A stretch of 64,000 nt of DNA from positions 434,001-498,000 of the forward strand of contig UNRJ01000003.1 of the NCBI GenBank assembly GCA_900537125.1, in the 5' to 3' direction. The notes under the pieces were generated by a model, which was not told the DNA's origin, did not search any database, and saw nothing but the letters and a program-made list of their open reading frames with translations. This document shows positions 16,902 to 25,660 of this stretch, piece after piece. The translations under genes and the position numbers were made by a program. Each line of letters begins with the position of its first letter. Position 1 is the stretch's first letter. Origin of the DNA: Rhodobacteraceae bacterium Alg238-R152 (GTDB taxonomy: Bacteria > Pseudomonadota > Alphaproteobacteria > Rhodobacterales > Rhodobacteraceae).

Positions 16902-17357
16902 TTAAGAGCTGAGGCGGTTCAACAGGTGAGACTCTGTTTGGCAATCCTCTGGAAACAGGGACAGGGTTTCGGCGGGGAGATCCAGAAGGGCGAGGACTTC
17001 TGGAAAGCCGTGCAAGATTTCAACGCTGGCCATGCCGGGGGCGAGATCAGCCAATGCACGGAACATTTCGGCCAACCACCGGCCTTGTTCGCTGCTGCAG
17101 ACTATAAAGATATGCACAGGTGTGCCACGGTCACGATGACGGTTTTGGGTGAGGGCCGCAAATTCTTTCATCTGGTCAAAACCGATATCAAAATCAGTGA
17201 CATCCAGCATGTCGACCACCGTGTGGGTGCCAGGAACAAAGGCGGAATCTGCGTGCAACGCTATGGAGGAGGCGGTGAGTTCGGCCATGGTGACGTGGCC
17301 GGAAAACCGGCGGTACGCCAGTGGGGCGGGACTTAGAATTTTGTTCTCAATTGGCAT
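16902..17357 (-). CDS. Array paralogue 4, unassigned small protein (151 aa)
   Basis: Closest relative of paralogue 3 and of identical length. Shared blocks are LSPAPL, DFDIGFDQMKEF, IFIVCSSEQ, WLAEMFRAL, ILHGFPEVLALLDLP and a C-terminus SHLLNRLSS. Shine-Dalgarno AAAGGA. The cysteine in IFIVCS is shared with paralogue 3 but replaced in paralogues 1, 2 and 5 by other residues in a similar strand, so it is not a universal catalytic residue. Confidence 0.75.
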   Translation of the reverse strand: MPIENKILSPAPLAYRRFSGHVTMAELTASSIALHADSAFVPGTHTVVDMLDVTDFDIGFDQMKEFAALTQNRHRDRGTPVHIFIVCSSEQGRWLAEMFRALADLAPGMASVEILHGFPEVLALLDLPAETLSLFPEDCQTESHLLNRLSS

Positions 17358-17494
17358 GGCAAATCCTTTGCGTCACGCCGTTGCTGTCTGACTTCAGGTT
17401 TACATTCGATCATTGGAATGTAAATGCGTTTTGTAACATTGCGTCGCGCAATCTACGTGGGGTAATCTTGGCAGTCTTGATGGCCTCGCTGTGG

Positions 17495-17941
17495 TCAGGG
17501 ATGTAGCAAATGCGCCTCGCTGCGGCAGGCCTCAGGCAACATATCTATACTGTCTGGAGGCAAATCAAGCACCGCCAGGGCCTCAGGATATCCGTGAAGC
17601 ACAAATAGACTTTCGGTGTTGCCAATCATGTCTGAGAGTTCGCGGTACATCATGACAACTGCGTCACTGCGTTTTTCGTTGGCCAGAAAACAATGCTTGG
17701 GCATAAAGCCGCGTTTTTGGTAGTTCGCCTGAGCTTCTTTGGCAAATTCCATCATCTCAGCAAAGCCTATGTCGACAGACTCCGCGCCCATCAGATCATC
17801 GATCTCTGCCATTGTGTTGTTGTAATCTGGATGGGCGTATGCCTGCAGCACCGCTGAGCGAAGCTCGGCCATGGTCACCTTGCCAGAGTAGATCCGCAGA
17901 ACAAGAGATAGATCGGGAAGTACACTGGTGGTGATTGGCAT
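17495..17941 (-). CDS. Array paralogue 5, unassigned small protein (148 aa)
   Basis: First gene of the array in transcription order, and the most divergent. It begins MPITTSVLPDLSLVLRIYSG, closer to paralogues 1 and 2 than to 3 and 4, and has VDIGFAEMMEFAKE, FVLHGYPEALAVLDLP and terminal EAHLLHP. The start at 17941 has GGGAGAG upstream; a reading to 17980 adds 13 residues that no paralogue has. The 151-base gap behind it, after mdeB, is the probable promoter region of the array. Confidence 0.75.
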   Translation of the reverse strand: MPITTSVLPDLSLVLRIYSGKVTMAELRSAVLQAYAHPDYNNTMAEIDDLMGAESVDIGFAEMMEFAKEAQANYQKRGFMPKHCFLANEKRSDAVVMMYRELSDMIGNTESLFVLHGYPEALAVLDLPPDSIDMLPEACRSEAHLLHP

Positions 17942-18092
17942 ACAGCTCTCCCAGAAAGTCATACATGCGTGGTGTCGCATGCCTTCTGGATAGAGTGAGA
18001 ATCTTGCGCAATGGCGTCAAGACCGTTTTCTTACCAAAGTCCCCCTCTGGGCTTCCCATTACCAGCGCCAATACCTCTGGGTTGTGGTGGCG

Positions 18093-20465
18093 TCAGCGCA
18101 CCTCCATTAGGGTTGTGCCATCTGTGAGCGCGTTGATGCGCGACACGATGGTGGCAGCGTCCAAGCCGTGGTGGCGGTAGAGATCGCCGATGGTGCCGGT
18201 CTGGCCAAAGTGTTCCACGCCAAGCGGCAGGGTTTGATGGCCTTGCACCGCACCAAGCCAGCTGAGCGTGGCCGGGTGGCCGTCGATGACCGTCAGCATG
18301 CGGCAATGTGGCGGCAGCTCGGACAAAAGCCGCTCGATGTGGCTTTGGGCCGACATTTGCCCGCGCGCACGAGCGCGTTGGGCGGCGGTCCAGCCGGCGT
18401 TGAGGCGGTCAGCGGAGGTCACGGCCAGCACGCCGATGTCGCGGCGGTCGTTGGCGATTTGACCGGCGGCTTTGATGGCTTCGGGCGCGACGGAGCCTTG
18501 ATAAGCAATCACTACCTCGCAGTTTGGGCCGGGTTTGCGCAACCAGTAAGCGCCATCAATGGCGCCCTGTTTGAAAGCGTCGTCATGGCGTTTGCCGGGT
18601 TGCTCGATTGGGTTGGTGGTCAGGCGGAGATAGACAGAGCCGCCGGTTTCGTCGCGCAGCCATGTGCGCTCGTCCGGGTCGCCTTCGCCGTCGCGTTGCA
18701 GGTAATCAAAGGCCCATTCCATGATCACGGCCAGCTCGTCGGCAAAGGCGGGTTCAAAGGAGGCCAACCCGTCTTGAGACATGCCGATCAAAGGTGAGGC
18801 GATGGATTGGTGGGCTCCGCCTTCTGGAGCCAGCGTCACGCCGGACGGGGTGCCAACCAGCAGAAAGCGGGCGTCCTGGTAGCAGGCGTAATTGAGCGCA
18901 TCGAGACCACGGGAGACAAACGGGTCATAGACGGTGCCAATGGGGATGAGGCGTTTGCCAAAGAGGGAATGCGAGAGGCCTGCTGCCCCCAAGAGCAGCA
19001 TCAGGTTCATCTCGGCAATGCCCAGCTCGATGTGCTGACCTTCTGGTGTGAATTCCCATTTGGCGGTTGAGGGGATGCGGTGTTCGATGAAGGCGTCGGC
19101 CTGCGCTTCGCGGGCAAAGAGCTTGCGACGGTTGACCCATGGGCCGAGGTTGGTGGTGCCGGTCACATCGGGCGAGGTGGTCACGATGCGGGATGCCAGC
19201 GCGCTGTCGCCTTTGGAGAGATCGTCGAGGACTTTGCCAAAGGCCATTTGCGTGGAGGTCTCGCGGTCGCTGTCGAGCGAAATTGTGGGCACGGGCAGCT
19301 TGGCATCGGTGAACCGGCGTGGGCCTTGGGCAAAGAAGGGCACTTCGGAGAGGAAATTGCGCAGGGCGGTGGGATCGGTGACGGTGGCCATCGGCTCCCA
19401 TTCCTGACCTTCAGTGACGCCCATGTGGTTTTGCCAAGCGGCCATCTGCGTCTTGTTCATCAGGCCGCCGTGGTTGTCTTTGTGGCCTGCAATCGGCGTG
19501 CCCCAACCTTTGATGGTGTAGGCGAGGAAACAGGTTGGGCGGTCGTGGTCGATGGCGGCAAAGGTCTGTGCCATGGTTTCCACGCAGTTGCCGCCGAGGT
19601 TTTCCATCAGCTCGGCGAGTTCGTTGTCGCTGCGCCGATCCAAAAGCGCGGTCACGTCGCCTTGATCGCCGAGGTCATCCATCAGGTGTTTGCGCCAGAC
19701 CGCGCCGCCCATGAATGTCAGGGCGGAGTAGTCTTGGTTGGGGCAATTATCGATCCAGTCGCGCAGCTTGTCACCGCCGGGTTCCGCAAAAGCGGCGCGT
19801 TGCAGGGCGCCGTATTTCACCCGCACCACGTCCCAGCCAAAGGCGTCAAAGATTTTTTCGACGCGCTCAAACAGGCCTTCGCGCACAATGCCGTCAAGCG
19901 ATTGGCGGTTGTAGTCGATGATCCACCAGGTGTTGCGCAGGTCGTTTTTCCAGCCTTCTTGCAGGGCCTCATAGACGTTGCCTTCGTCCAGTTCCGCGTC
20001 ACCCACAAGCGCCACCATGCGGCCCTGCGGGGCATCCGTGCCCCAGTCTTTGGCGGTGATGTAGTCTTGGATCAGCGAGGCAAAGGAGGTGATCGCGACG
20101 CCAAGGCCAACGGAGCCGGTGGAGAAATCCACATCATCAATGTCTTTGGTGCGGCTGGGGTAGCTTTGCACGCCGCCAAAACCGCGGAAGTTCTCCATTT
20201 TCTCACGCGTCTGATTGCCCATCAAGTACTGCATGGCGTGGAAAATTGGCGAGGCGTGCGGTTTTACGGCCACGCGGTCTTCAGGCTTCAAAGTGGCAAA
20301 GTAGAGCGCAGTCATGATCGAGACCATGGAGGCCGACGATGCCTGATGGCCGCCAATCTTGATGCCGTCTTCTTTGGCGCGGAGATGGTTGGCGTTGTGG
20401 ATCATCCAATGCGACAGCCACAGCAGGCGTTGCTCGATGGTTTTGAGATGCTGGGTGTCGGTCAT
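18093..20465 (-). CDS. mdeB: MdeB-like 2-oxobutyrate/pyruvate dehydrogenase E1 component
   Basis: A 790-aa thiamine-diphosphate enzyme of the homodimeric AceE type. The TPP motif runs from GDAELDEGN (155-163) to DYNRQ near 186. AYTIKGWGTPIAGHKDNHGG matches the AceE active-site loop, and a transketolase-like C-terminal half follows. It sits 69 bases downstream of methionine gamma-lyase. In Pseudomonas putida, mdeB beside mdeA encodes such an E1 acting on 2-oxobutyrate, the product of MdeA; the same role is inferred here. No E2 or E3 gene is in the window. Start at 20465 has GGAGAC upstream. Confidence 0.85.
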   Translation of the reverse strand: MTDTQHLKTIEQRLLWLSHWMIHNANHLRAKEDGIKIGGHQASSASMVSIMTALYFATLKPEDRVAVKPHASPIFHAMQYLMGNQTREKMENFRGFGGVQSYPSRTKDIDDVDFSTGSVGLGVAITSFASLIQDYITAKDWGTDAPQGRMVALVGDAELDEGNVYEALQEGWKNDLRNTWWIIDYNRQSLDGIVREGLFERVEKIFDAFGWDVVRVKYGALQRAAFAEPGGDKLRDWIDNCPNQDYSALTFMGGAVWRKHLMDDLGDQGDVTALLDRRSDNELAELMENLGGNCVETMAQTFAAIDHDRPTCFLAYTIKGWGTPIAGHKDNHGGLMNKTQMAAWQNHMGVTEGQEWEPMATVTDPTALRNFLSEVPFFAQGPRRFTDAKLPVPTISLDSDRETSTQMAFGKVLDDLSKGDSALASRIVTTSPDVTGTTNLGPWVNRRKLFAREAQADAFIEHRIPSTAKWEFTPEGQHIELGIAEMNLMLLLGAAGLSHSLFGKRLIPIGTVYDPFVSRGLDALNYACYQDARFLLVGTPSGVTLAPEGGAHQSIASPLIGMSQDGLASFEPAFADELAVIMEWAFDYLQRDGEGDPDERTWLRDETGGSVYLRLTTNPIEQPGKRHDDAFKQGAIDGAYWLRKPGPNCEVVIAYQGSVAPEAIKAAGQIANDRRDIGVLAVTSADRLNAGWTAAQRARARGQMSAQSHIERLLSELPPHCRMLTVIDGHPATLSWLGAVQGHQTLPLGVEHFGQTGTIGDLYRHHGLDAATIVSRINALTDGTTLMEVR

Positions 20466-20534
20466 TGTCTGTCTCCGGTGGGCAATCAGGGAGGGTGGCC
20501 TTGGCATGAGTGTATCACGCCAAGGCTGAGGGGT

Positions 20535-21749
20535 TCACTCAGCCGCGATGCGAGTGGGCAGCGCGTTAAGCGCTTGGGCGAGGTCGGCGAGGATGTCCTC
20601 AACCTCTTCAAGGCCCACCGACAGACGCACAAGGCCTTCGGTGATGTTGTGCGCGGCGCGCTCTTCCGGTGTGTAGGTGGAGTGGGTCATGGAAGCCGGG
20701 TGCTGAATCAGGCTTTCGGCGTCGCCCAAAGAAACAGCGCGTTGGATGAGCGTGAGGTTGTTCATCAGGGCGATGCCCGCGTCGTGGCCTTCGACCAGTT
20801 CAAAGGCGATCATCGCGCCGGGTTTGTCCATTTGACGCTCTGCCAAATCATGCTGCGGGAAGCTTTTCAGGCCCGGGAAAGACACGGAGGCAATCGCCGG
20901 GTGGCTTTCAAGCCATTCTGCAACGGTGATGGCGGATTGCACGTGCCGGTCCAGACGCAGGGCCAGGGTTTTTAATCCGCGCAGGATCAGCATGGCATTA
21001 AACGGTGCCATGACCGCGCCGGTCATGTCTTTCATGCCGATAAGACGGATGTCGGCAATTTGTTCTGCGGTGCCGACCACAAGACCGGCCACCACGTCGC
21101 CGTGCCCACCGAGGTATTTGGTGGCGGAGTGCAGCACGATGTCGGCGCCGAGTTCGATCGGGCGGGTGAGGTAAGGGGTGGCGTAGGTGTTGTCGACCAC
21201 CATGGTGGCGTCCACGCTGTGTGCGATCTCGGAGGCGGCAGCGATGTCGACCAGGCGCATGTTGGGGTTGGCTGGGGTTTCGAAATACACCACGCGGGTT
21301 TTGTCAGAGACAGCTTTGCGCAGGTTTTCGATGTCGGTCATGTCGACGTGGGTGATGGTCACGCCCCATTTCGCCAGACCGTGCTGCATAAAGGCAAAGG
21401 TGCAACCGTACAGAGTTTTGTCGACGATGAGTTCGTCACCCGGGGAGAGCAAGGTCCAGAGCGTGGCGGTGATGCCGCCCATGCCGGAGGCCAAGGCCAG
21501 GCCAGCTTCAGCCCCCTCAAGTGTGGCGATGCGCTGTTCCAGCAGATCGCAGGTCGGGTTGGAGATGCGGGAATAGATGTGACCAACGCGGTCTCCGGCA
21601 AACATCTCGCCACCGGCCTGCGCGGTTTCAAAGGTGAAGGTCGAGGTTAGGTGTAGCGGTGGAGTTAGCGCGCCCTCGTTGTCTTGCGGATCATAGGCGT
21701 GGTGGATGGCGCGGGTGGCGAAGCCTTGCGGCGCGTTGCGTTTGGTCAT
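20535..21749 (-). CDS. mdeA: L-methionine gamma-lyase
   Basis: A 404-aa Cys/Met-metabolism PLP enzyme that splits methionine into methanethiol, 2-oxobutyrate and ammonia. All residues known for the P. putida enzyme occur at the same numbers: Tyr59 and Arg61 (IYSRISNPT), Tyr114 and Cys116 (TLYGC), Lys211 (SATKYLGGHGD, the Schiff base), Lys240 and Asp241. Cys116 separates methionine gamma-lyase from cystathionine enzymes. It is transcribed ahead of mdeB and divergent from an Lrp-family gene, the mdeRAB layout. Confidence 0.93.
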   Translation of the reverse strand: MTKRNAPQGFATRAIHHAYDPQDNEGALTPPLHLTSTFTFETAQAGGEMFAGDRVGHIYSRISNPTCDLLEQRIATLEGAEAGLALASGMGGITATLWTLLSPGDELIVDKTLYGCTFAFMQHGLAKWGVTITHVDMTDIENLRKAVSDKTRVVYFETPANPNMRLVDIAAASEIAHSVDATMVVDNTYATPYLTRPIELGADIVLHSATKYLGGHGDVVAGLVVGTAEQIADIRLIGMKDMTGAVMAPFNAMLILRGLKTLALRLDRHVQSAITVAEWLESHPAIASVSFPGLKSFPQHDLAERQMDKPGAMIAFELVEGHDAGIALMNNLTLIQRAVSLGDAESLIQHPASMTHSTYTPEERAAHNITEGLVRLSVGLEEVEDILADLAQALNALPTRIAAE

Positions 21750-21867
21750 GGGAAGCGTCCTCGCGTGAAACTGTTGGGGTCAGTTTGGGTGAGGTTCCGG
21801 GGCATGTGATTGCGAAAAATAGCGCCGGTGGCTACAATGTTGGCATAATCTGCCAAGGAGTCGCGAA

Positions 21868-22323
21868 ATGGATGCCAAGGATCGCCAGATCATTCGGGCT
21901 TTGCAGGCCAATGGGCGCATGACCAATCAGGATTTGGCGGATGTGGTGAACCTGTCGCCGAGCCCGTGTTTGCGGCGGTTGCGGAATTTGGAGACATCCG
22001 GGGCCATCACCGGCTATGGCGCGGAGGTGGACGCCAAGGCTTACGGGTTGCCGGTGACGGTGTTTGTGCGGGTGAAACTGGAGCGGCACAATGAAGAGGA
22101 TGTGCAGCGGTTTGAGCGGGCGGTGATGCTGATTGAGGAGGTGCTGGAGTGCCACATCCTGACCGGCGCAACCGATTATCAGCTGCGTGTGGTGGTGAGT
22201 GATCTGGAGGCATATGAGGAGTTCATCCGCCTGCGCATCCATCCGATTGGCGGCATTGCCAGCATCGACACCACCTTTGCCTATGGCACGGTGAAAAAAA
22301 CTGCGGTCTTTCCCATCTTATGA
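21868..22323 (+). CDS. mdeR: Lrp/AsnC-family regulator, probable MdeR
   Basis: A 151-aa Lrp/AsnC protein: N-terminal helix-turn-helix (DRQIIRALQANGRMTNQDLA, then LSPSPCLRRLRNLE), then an RAM effector-binding domain (ECHILTGATDYQLRVVVSDLEAYEEF). It is divergent from mdeA with a 118-base gap and in P. putida the equivalent MdeR activates mdeAB, so methionine-responsive control of mdeA is likely. Shine-Dalgarno AAGGAG is 7 bases upstream. Its 3' end overlaps the convergent uxuA stop by 6 bases. Confidence 0.88.
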   Translation: MDAKDRQIIRALQANGRMTNQDLADVVNLSPSPCLRRLRNLETSGAITGYGAEVDAKAYGLPVTVFVRVKLERHNEEDVQRFERAVMLIEEVLECHILTGATDYQLRVVVSDLEAYEEFIRLRIHPIGGIASIDTTFAYGTVKKTAVFPIL

Positions 22324-23523
22324 CTCCGTACTGAGTGCTGCCATGACGCCGCGCAGTTCCGCAAGGCCTCGGGTGCGTCCGATGAGCGGATAACCGGGCA
22401 TGCTGTCGCTGTGCAGATCGAAGAGAATGTTCTGACCGTGGTCCGGACGCATGGGGATTTCCCAATCACTGCGGCCTTCAGCCTTGCGGCGGGCTTCTTC
22501 CTTAAGCAGGGCACGGATGGCGATCACCATGTCGGTGTTGCCCTCCAGATGCATCGACTCGTGGAAGCTGAGTTTGTCGCCATCCGACGGGCCTTGGCGC
22601 AGGGTGTTGCGCAGATGGGCAAAATGGACGCGCGCGCCGAGGCGGTCCACGAAGTCAGCAACGTCGAAGGTCGGTTTTATGCCCAGAGAGCCGGTGCAGA
22701 GGGTGGCGCCATTGGCTGGGCTGTCGATAGCGGTCAAGACATGCACGTAGTCTTCGGTGGAGGACATCACACGCGGCAGGCCCAAGAGCGGGAACGGCGG
22801 GTCGTCGGGATGGCAGCACAGGCGTATGCCGTGTTCCTCAGCCACAGGCACCACTTCAGCGAGGAAGTCGATCAGGTTGGCGCGCAGTTGGGTGGCGTCG
22901 ATGTTTTTATATAGGTCGAGCAGCGCCATGACATCATTGAGGGTCCAGCTGTCGTTGGCGCCCGGTAGTCCAGAGACAATGGTGGTTACCAATCTCGCTT
23001 GTGCGATGTCATCCATGGCGTTGAACCGGGCAGAGGCGGCTTGGCGAATGGTGGGGCTGTGGTCGTCTTCGGCGGAGGGGCGGGCCAGTAGGAAGAGGTC
23101 AAACACCGCAAAATCCACCACGTCAAAAGCCATCGCGGTGCCGCCGTGGGACATGCGTGCCGCCAAATTGGTGCGAGTCCAGTCGAGCACTGGCATGAAG
23201 TTGTAACAGACGGTCTGGATGCCGCAGCCCGCAAGATTGTGCAGGCTCTCTTTATAAGCGGCGATATGGGCGGCGTAGCCCACCCCCTTGGTCTTAATGG
23301 TCTCGGACACGGGGAGGCTTTCAACCACATCCCAGTTCAGACCAGTGGGTTGAGGCGTGGGTTTGGAGATTTCAGCCTGACGTTTGCGGATCTCACTTTT
23401 GGACCAGGCGGTGCCAGCGGGGATGTGGTGCAAGGAGGTGACGACCCCCTGCACGCCAATCTGCGGCAGGTCGTAAATATCAATAGGGTCAGCCGGTCCA
23501 AACCAGCGCCAAGTCTGCTTCAC
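22318..23523 (-). CDS. uxuA: D-mannonate dehydratase
   Basis: UxuA (401 aa) dehydrates D-mannonate to 2-keto-3-deoxygluconate in D-glucuronate breakdown. Family features: N-terminal MKQTWRWFGPADPIDIYDLPQIG, central YNFMPVLDWTRT, RLCCHPDDPPFPLLGLPRV and C-terminal RPDHGQNILFD with metal ligands His and Asp. It is divergent from uxaC across a 640-base gap that carries inverted repeats. The middle enzyme of the path (fructuronate reductase, UxuB) is not in the window. Confidence 0.96.
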   Translation of the reverse strand: MKQTWRWFGPADPIDIYDLPQIGVQGVVTSLHHIPAGTAWSKSEIRKRQAEISKPTPQPTGLNWDVVESLPVSETIKTKGVGYAAHIAAYKESLHNLAGCGIQTVCYNFMPVLDWTRTNLAARMSHGGTAMAFDVVDFAVFDLFLLARPSAEDDHSPTIRQAASARFNAMDDIAQARLVTTIVSGLPGANDSWTLNDVMALLDLYKNIDATQLRANLIDFLAEVVPVAEEHGIRLCCHPDDPPFPLLGLPRVMSSTEDYVHVLTAIDSPANGATLCTGSLGIKPTFDVADFVDRLGARVHFAHLRNTLRQGPSDGDKLSFHESMHLEGNTDMVIAIRALLKEEARRKAEGRSDWEIPMRPDHGQNILFDLHSDSMPGYPLIGRTRGLAELRGVMAALSTES

Positions 23524-23614
23524 GCGAGGGTCTCCCTAAAAAGGTGCGCAGTGGAGATCGATGGGTGGGCAAAAGGTGCAACCTAAAAGAGTTTTTCGCA
23601 AGGAGAATTTATGC

Positions 23615-23628
23615 GTAATTGCAATTAC
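23615..23628. promoter_or_regulatory. 14-base perfect palindrome near uxuA
   Basis: GTAATTGCAATTAC, perfectly self-complementary, about 90 bases upstream of the uxuA start. It shares AATTGCAA with the larger inverted repeat at 23845, so both may bind the same repressor. Confidence 0.5.
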
Positions 23629-23844
23629 TTGGCTTTGAGAGCGCGCGGATTTTTGAAGGGCGGCTGGGACTTGTGGGGAGATGTCAGAGGGGAGCGGGCT
23701 CACTCTGAGTCGTTTTGCTCAAGCGCGAGCTGAAATTGCGAACATCGATGTGATTGTTCAGATTGTTCGGAAATGGTGCGGGTCACGTGCAGCAGGCTTG
23801 AAGGTGTGGCAAGTAAAGTTCATTGGTCTGGTCTGTCGATGCCA

Positions 23845-23873
23845 ATTGCAACTGGAGGTAATTCAGTTGCAAT
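23845..23873. promoter_or_regulatory. 10-base inverted repeat with 9-base loop
   Basis: ATTGCAACTG at 23845-23854 mirrored by CAGTTGCAAT at 23864-23873, perfect on all ten pairs. No T-run follows, so a protein-binding site is more likely than a terminator. Confidence 0.5.
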
Positions 23874-24163
23874 CACATTTTTGTGAATATCTAATCGTAT
23901 CAGCGCTTTGCGAGGTTGTTGCGAATTCATCGTTGGTACATCGCTCTCGCTATGGGTGTTGCTGGCAAAAAGGTCCATTGAGAATGTGGGTTTTTTCCTT
24001 GCCCGTAAGGTGTCTGGCGGCAGTTTGCGTTAGGTTATCTTCAATCAATCTATGTGCCTTTGGCAGGGAATGAAGTGGAAACTAAGTGCGCGCTTGTGTG
24101 CTTTGGGTCTGCATTTGGGTGCCTCTTGGGGCTGCCCTGCCAGCACAGAGAGTAGTTTGATCG

Positions 24164-25579
24164 ATGAGCCAGCCTTTGAATTCCCTCACCGGGCACACCA
24201 CGCCTATCCTGACCTTGCCGGATGCAGCGCAGGACATTTACGACGGTGTCCGTGACATGCCGATCATCTCGCCGCATGGTCATTGTGATCCAAGCTGTCT
24301 TGCGGAGAACCGGGCCTTTGCTGATCCGGCCGAATTGCTGATCATACCGGATCACTACATTCTTCGGATGCTCTATAGCCAAGGTGTGGCGCTGGAAGAT
24401 CTGGGCATTGGGGTGGCGCCGGAACAGCGCGATGCGCGCTCCATTTTTCGCATTTTTGCTAGCCATTGGCACAAGTTCCGTGGCACCCCAAGTGACGCGT
24501 GGTTTGCAACAACCATGGCCCGCATCTTTGGGATCACGGCAACCTTGAACAGCGAAAATGCGGATGTGTTTTTTGACAAAATTGACGCGGAGCTCAAAGC
24601 GGCGCGGTTGCGTCCGCAGGCGCTTTTGAGTGAGTTCAACATTGAAGTGTTGGCTACAACAGACAACGCATTAGATGATTTGAGCCACCACAAGGCAGCC
24701 CGAAAACAGAAGTTGAGTGGCAAGATCATCCCGACGTTCCGCCCCGACAGTATTCTGGACCCGAAACACCCGGACTTCAAAGCCGATATTGTGAAGCTGG
24801 CAGAGGTGACCGGGCAAGAAACCGACAGTTTTGCCGGGTATCTGGAAGCACTGCGCGATCGGCGGGCGTATTTTATGGCCTATGGGGCGACAGCAACAGA
24901 TCATGCGGTCGGTGACCTGATGACCAGCTATCTCACGGAGAAACGCGCGGCGACGCTCTATGTGAAGGCGCGCAGCGGCAAAATCACCCCCAAAGAGGCG
25001 CAGGTGTTCTATGGTCACATGCTGACCGAGATGGCGCAGATGTCCGCGGAAGATGGTCTGGTAATGCAAATCCACGCAGGCAGCAAACGCAACACCAATA
25101 CCGCGCTGTACAACAAATTTGGCTCTCATATGGGAGCTGATATGCCGGTACGCGTGGATTGGGTTGAGGGTATGGATGCGTTGCTTAACCGAGTTGGAAA
25201 CGAGCGCGACATGAACATCCTATTGTTCACGCTGGATGAAAGCGCCTATGCGCGAGAACTGGCTCCGATGGCAGGGCATTGGCCTGCGTTGCGGCTTGGA
25301 CCGCCGTGGTGGTTCCATGACAGTGCCAACGGAATTGCGCGCTATCTGGATCAGGTTGTGGAAACCGCAGGGTACTGGAACTTAGCGGGGTTCAACGACG
25401 ATACCCGTGCCTTGATGTCGATCCCGGCGCGTCATGATATGTGGCGCCGAGGGGTCAGCTTACACCTGGCCCAACAGCGTGCGCGTGGCATTTTGGGGCG
25501 CAGCGATGTGGATGAACTTGCCCGCCTTTTGTGTCGGGATCTCGCGATTGATGCCTATAAGTTGGGAAAAGTTGTTTAG
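24164..25579 (+). CDS. uxaC: Glucuronate isomerase
   Basis: UxaC (471 aa) interconverts D-glucuronate and D-fructuronate, the first step of hexuronate breakdown. It is an amidohydrolase-like family member with the diagnostic PIISPHGHCDP near residue 34 (metal-binding His-x-His) and C-terminal ARHDMWRRGVSLHLA. It is divergent from uxuA and ends in a strong terminator. No transporter or UxuB lies beside it. Confidence 0.96.
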   Translation: MSQPLNSLTGHTTPILTLPDAAQDIYDGVRDMPIISPHGHCDPSCLAENRAFADPAELLIIPDHYILRMLYSQGVALEDLGIGVAPEQRDARSIFRIFASHWHKFRGTPSDAWFATTMARIFGITATLNSENADVFFDKIDAELKAARLRPQALLSEFNIEVLATTDNALDDLSHHKAARKQKLSGKIIPTFRPDSILDPKHPDFKADIVKLAEVTGQETDSFAGYLEALRDRRAYFMAYGATATDHAVGDLMTSYLTEKRAATLYVKARSGKITPKEAQVFYGHMLTEMAQMSAEDGLVMQIHAGSKRNTNTALYNKFGSHMGADMPVRVDWVEGMDALLNRVGNERDMNILLFTLDESAYARELAPMAGHWPALRLGPPWWFHDSANGIARYLDQVVETAGYWNLAGFNDDTRALMSIPARHDMWRRGVSLHLAQQRARGILGRSDVDELARLLCRDLAIDAYKLGKVV

Positions 25580-25621
25580 AGACACTTTTGCGCCAGGCGG
25601 CGCTGGCAACACCCCCAATCA

Positions 25622-25660
25622 ACAAAAACCGCGGCCACAAATTGGCCGCGGTTTTTTATG
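25622..25660 (+). terminator. Rho-independent terminator after uxaC
   Basis: AACCGCGGCCA pairs with TGGCCGCGGTT across a CAAAT loop and is followed by a run of Ts. The A-run on its 5' side would let it work from the other strand too. Confidence 0.9.

Larger units (their letters stand above)
23524..24163. other. Divergent uxuA-uxaC intergenic region
   Basis: 640 bases without a convincing gene. An open frame at 23681-24073 lacks family features and a ribosome-binding site. The region holds two separate symmetric elements (23615-23628 and 23845-23873) that look like operators for a sugar-acid regulator that is not encoded in the window. Confidence 0.55.

Noticed and set aside
14919..17941. Array genes as phage or toxin-antitoxin modules
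   Set aside because: All five are similar to each other, with normal start sites and composition and no paired partner gene, so a plain paralogue expansion fits better.
19080..20975. A 631-codon open frame on the + strand
   Set aside because: It lies antisense to mdeB/mdeA, has no family motif, and is explained by the codon bias of the opposite strand.
23681..24073. 130-codon frame in the uxuA-uxaC gap
   Set aside because: No ribosome-binding site, no domain, cysteine/serine-rich random composition, and it covers the inverted repeats.
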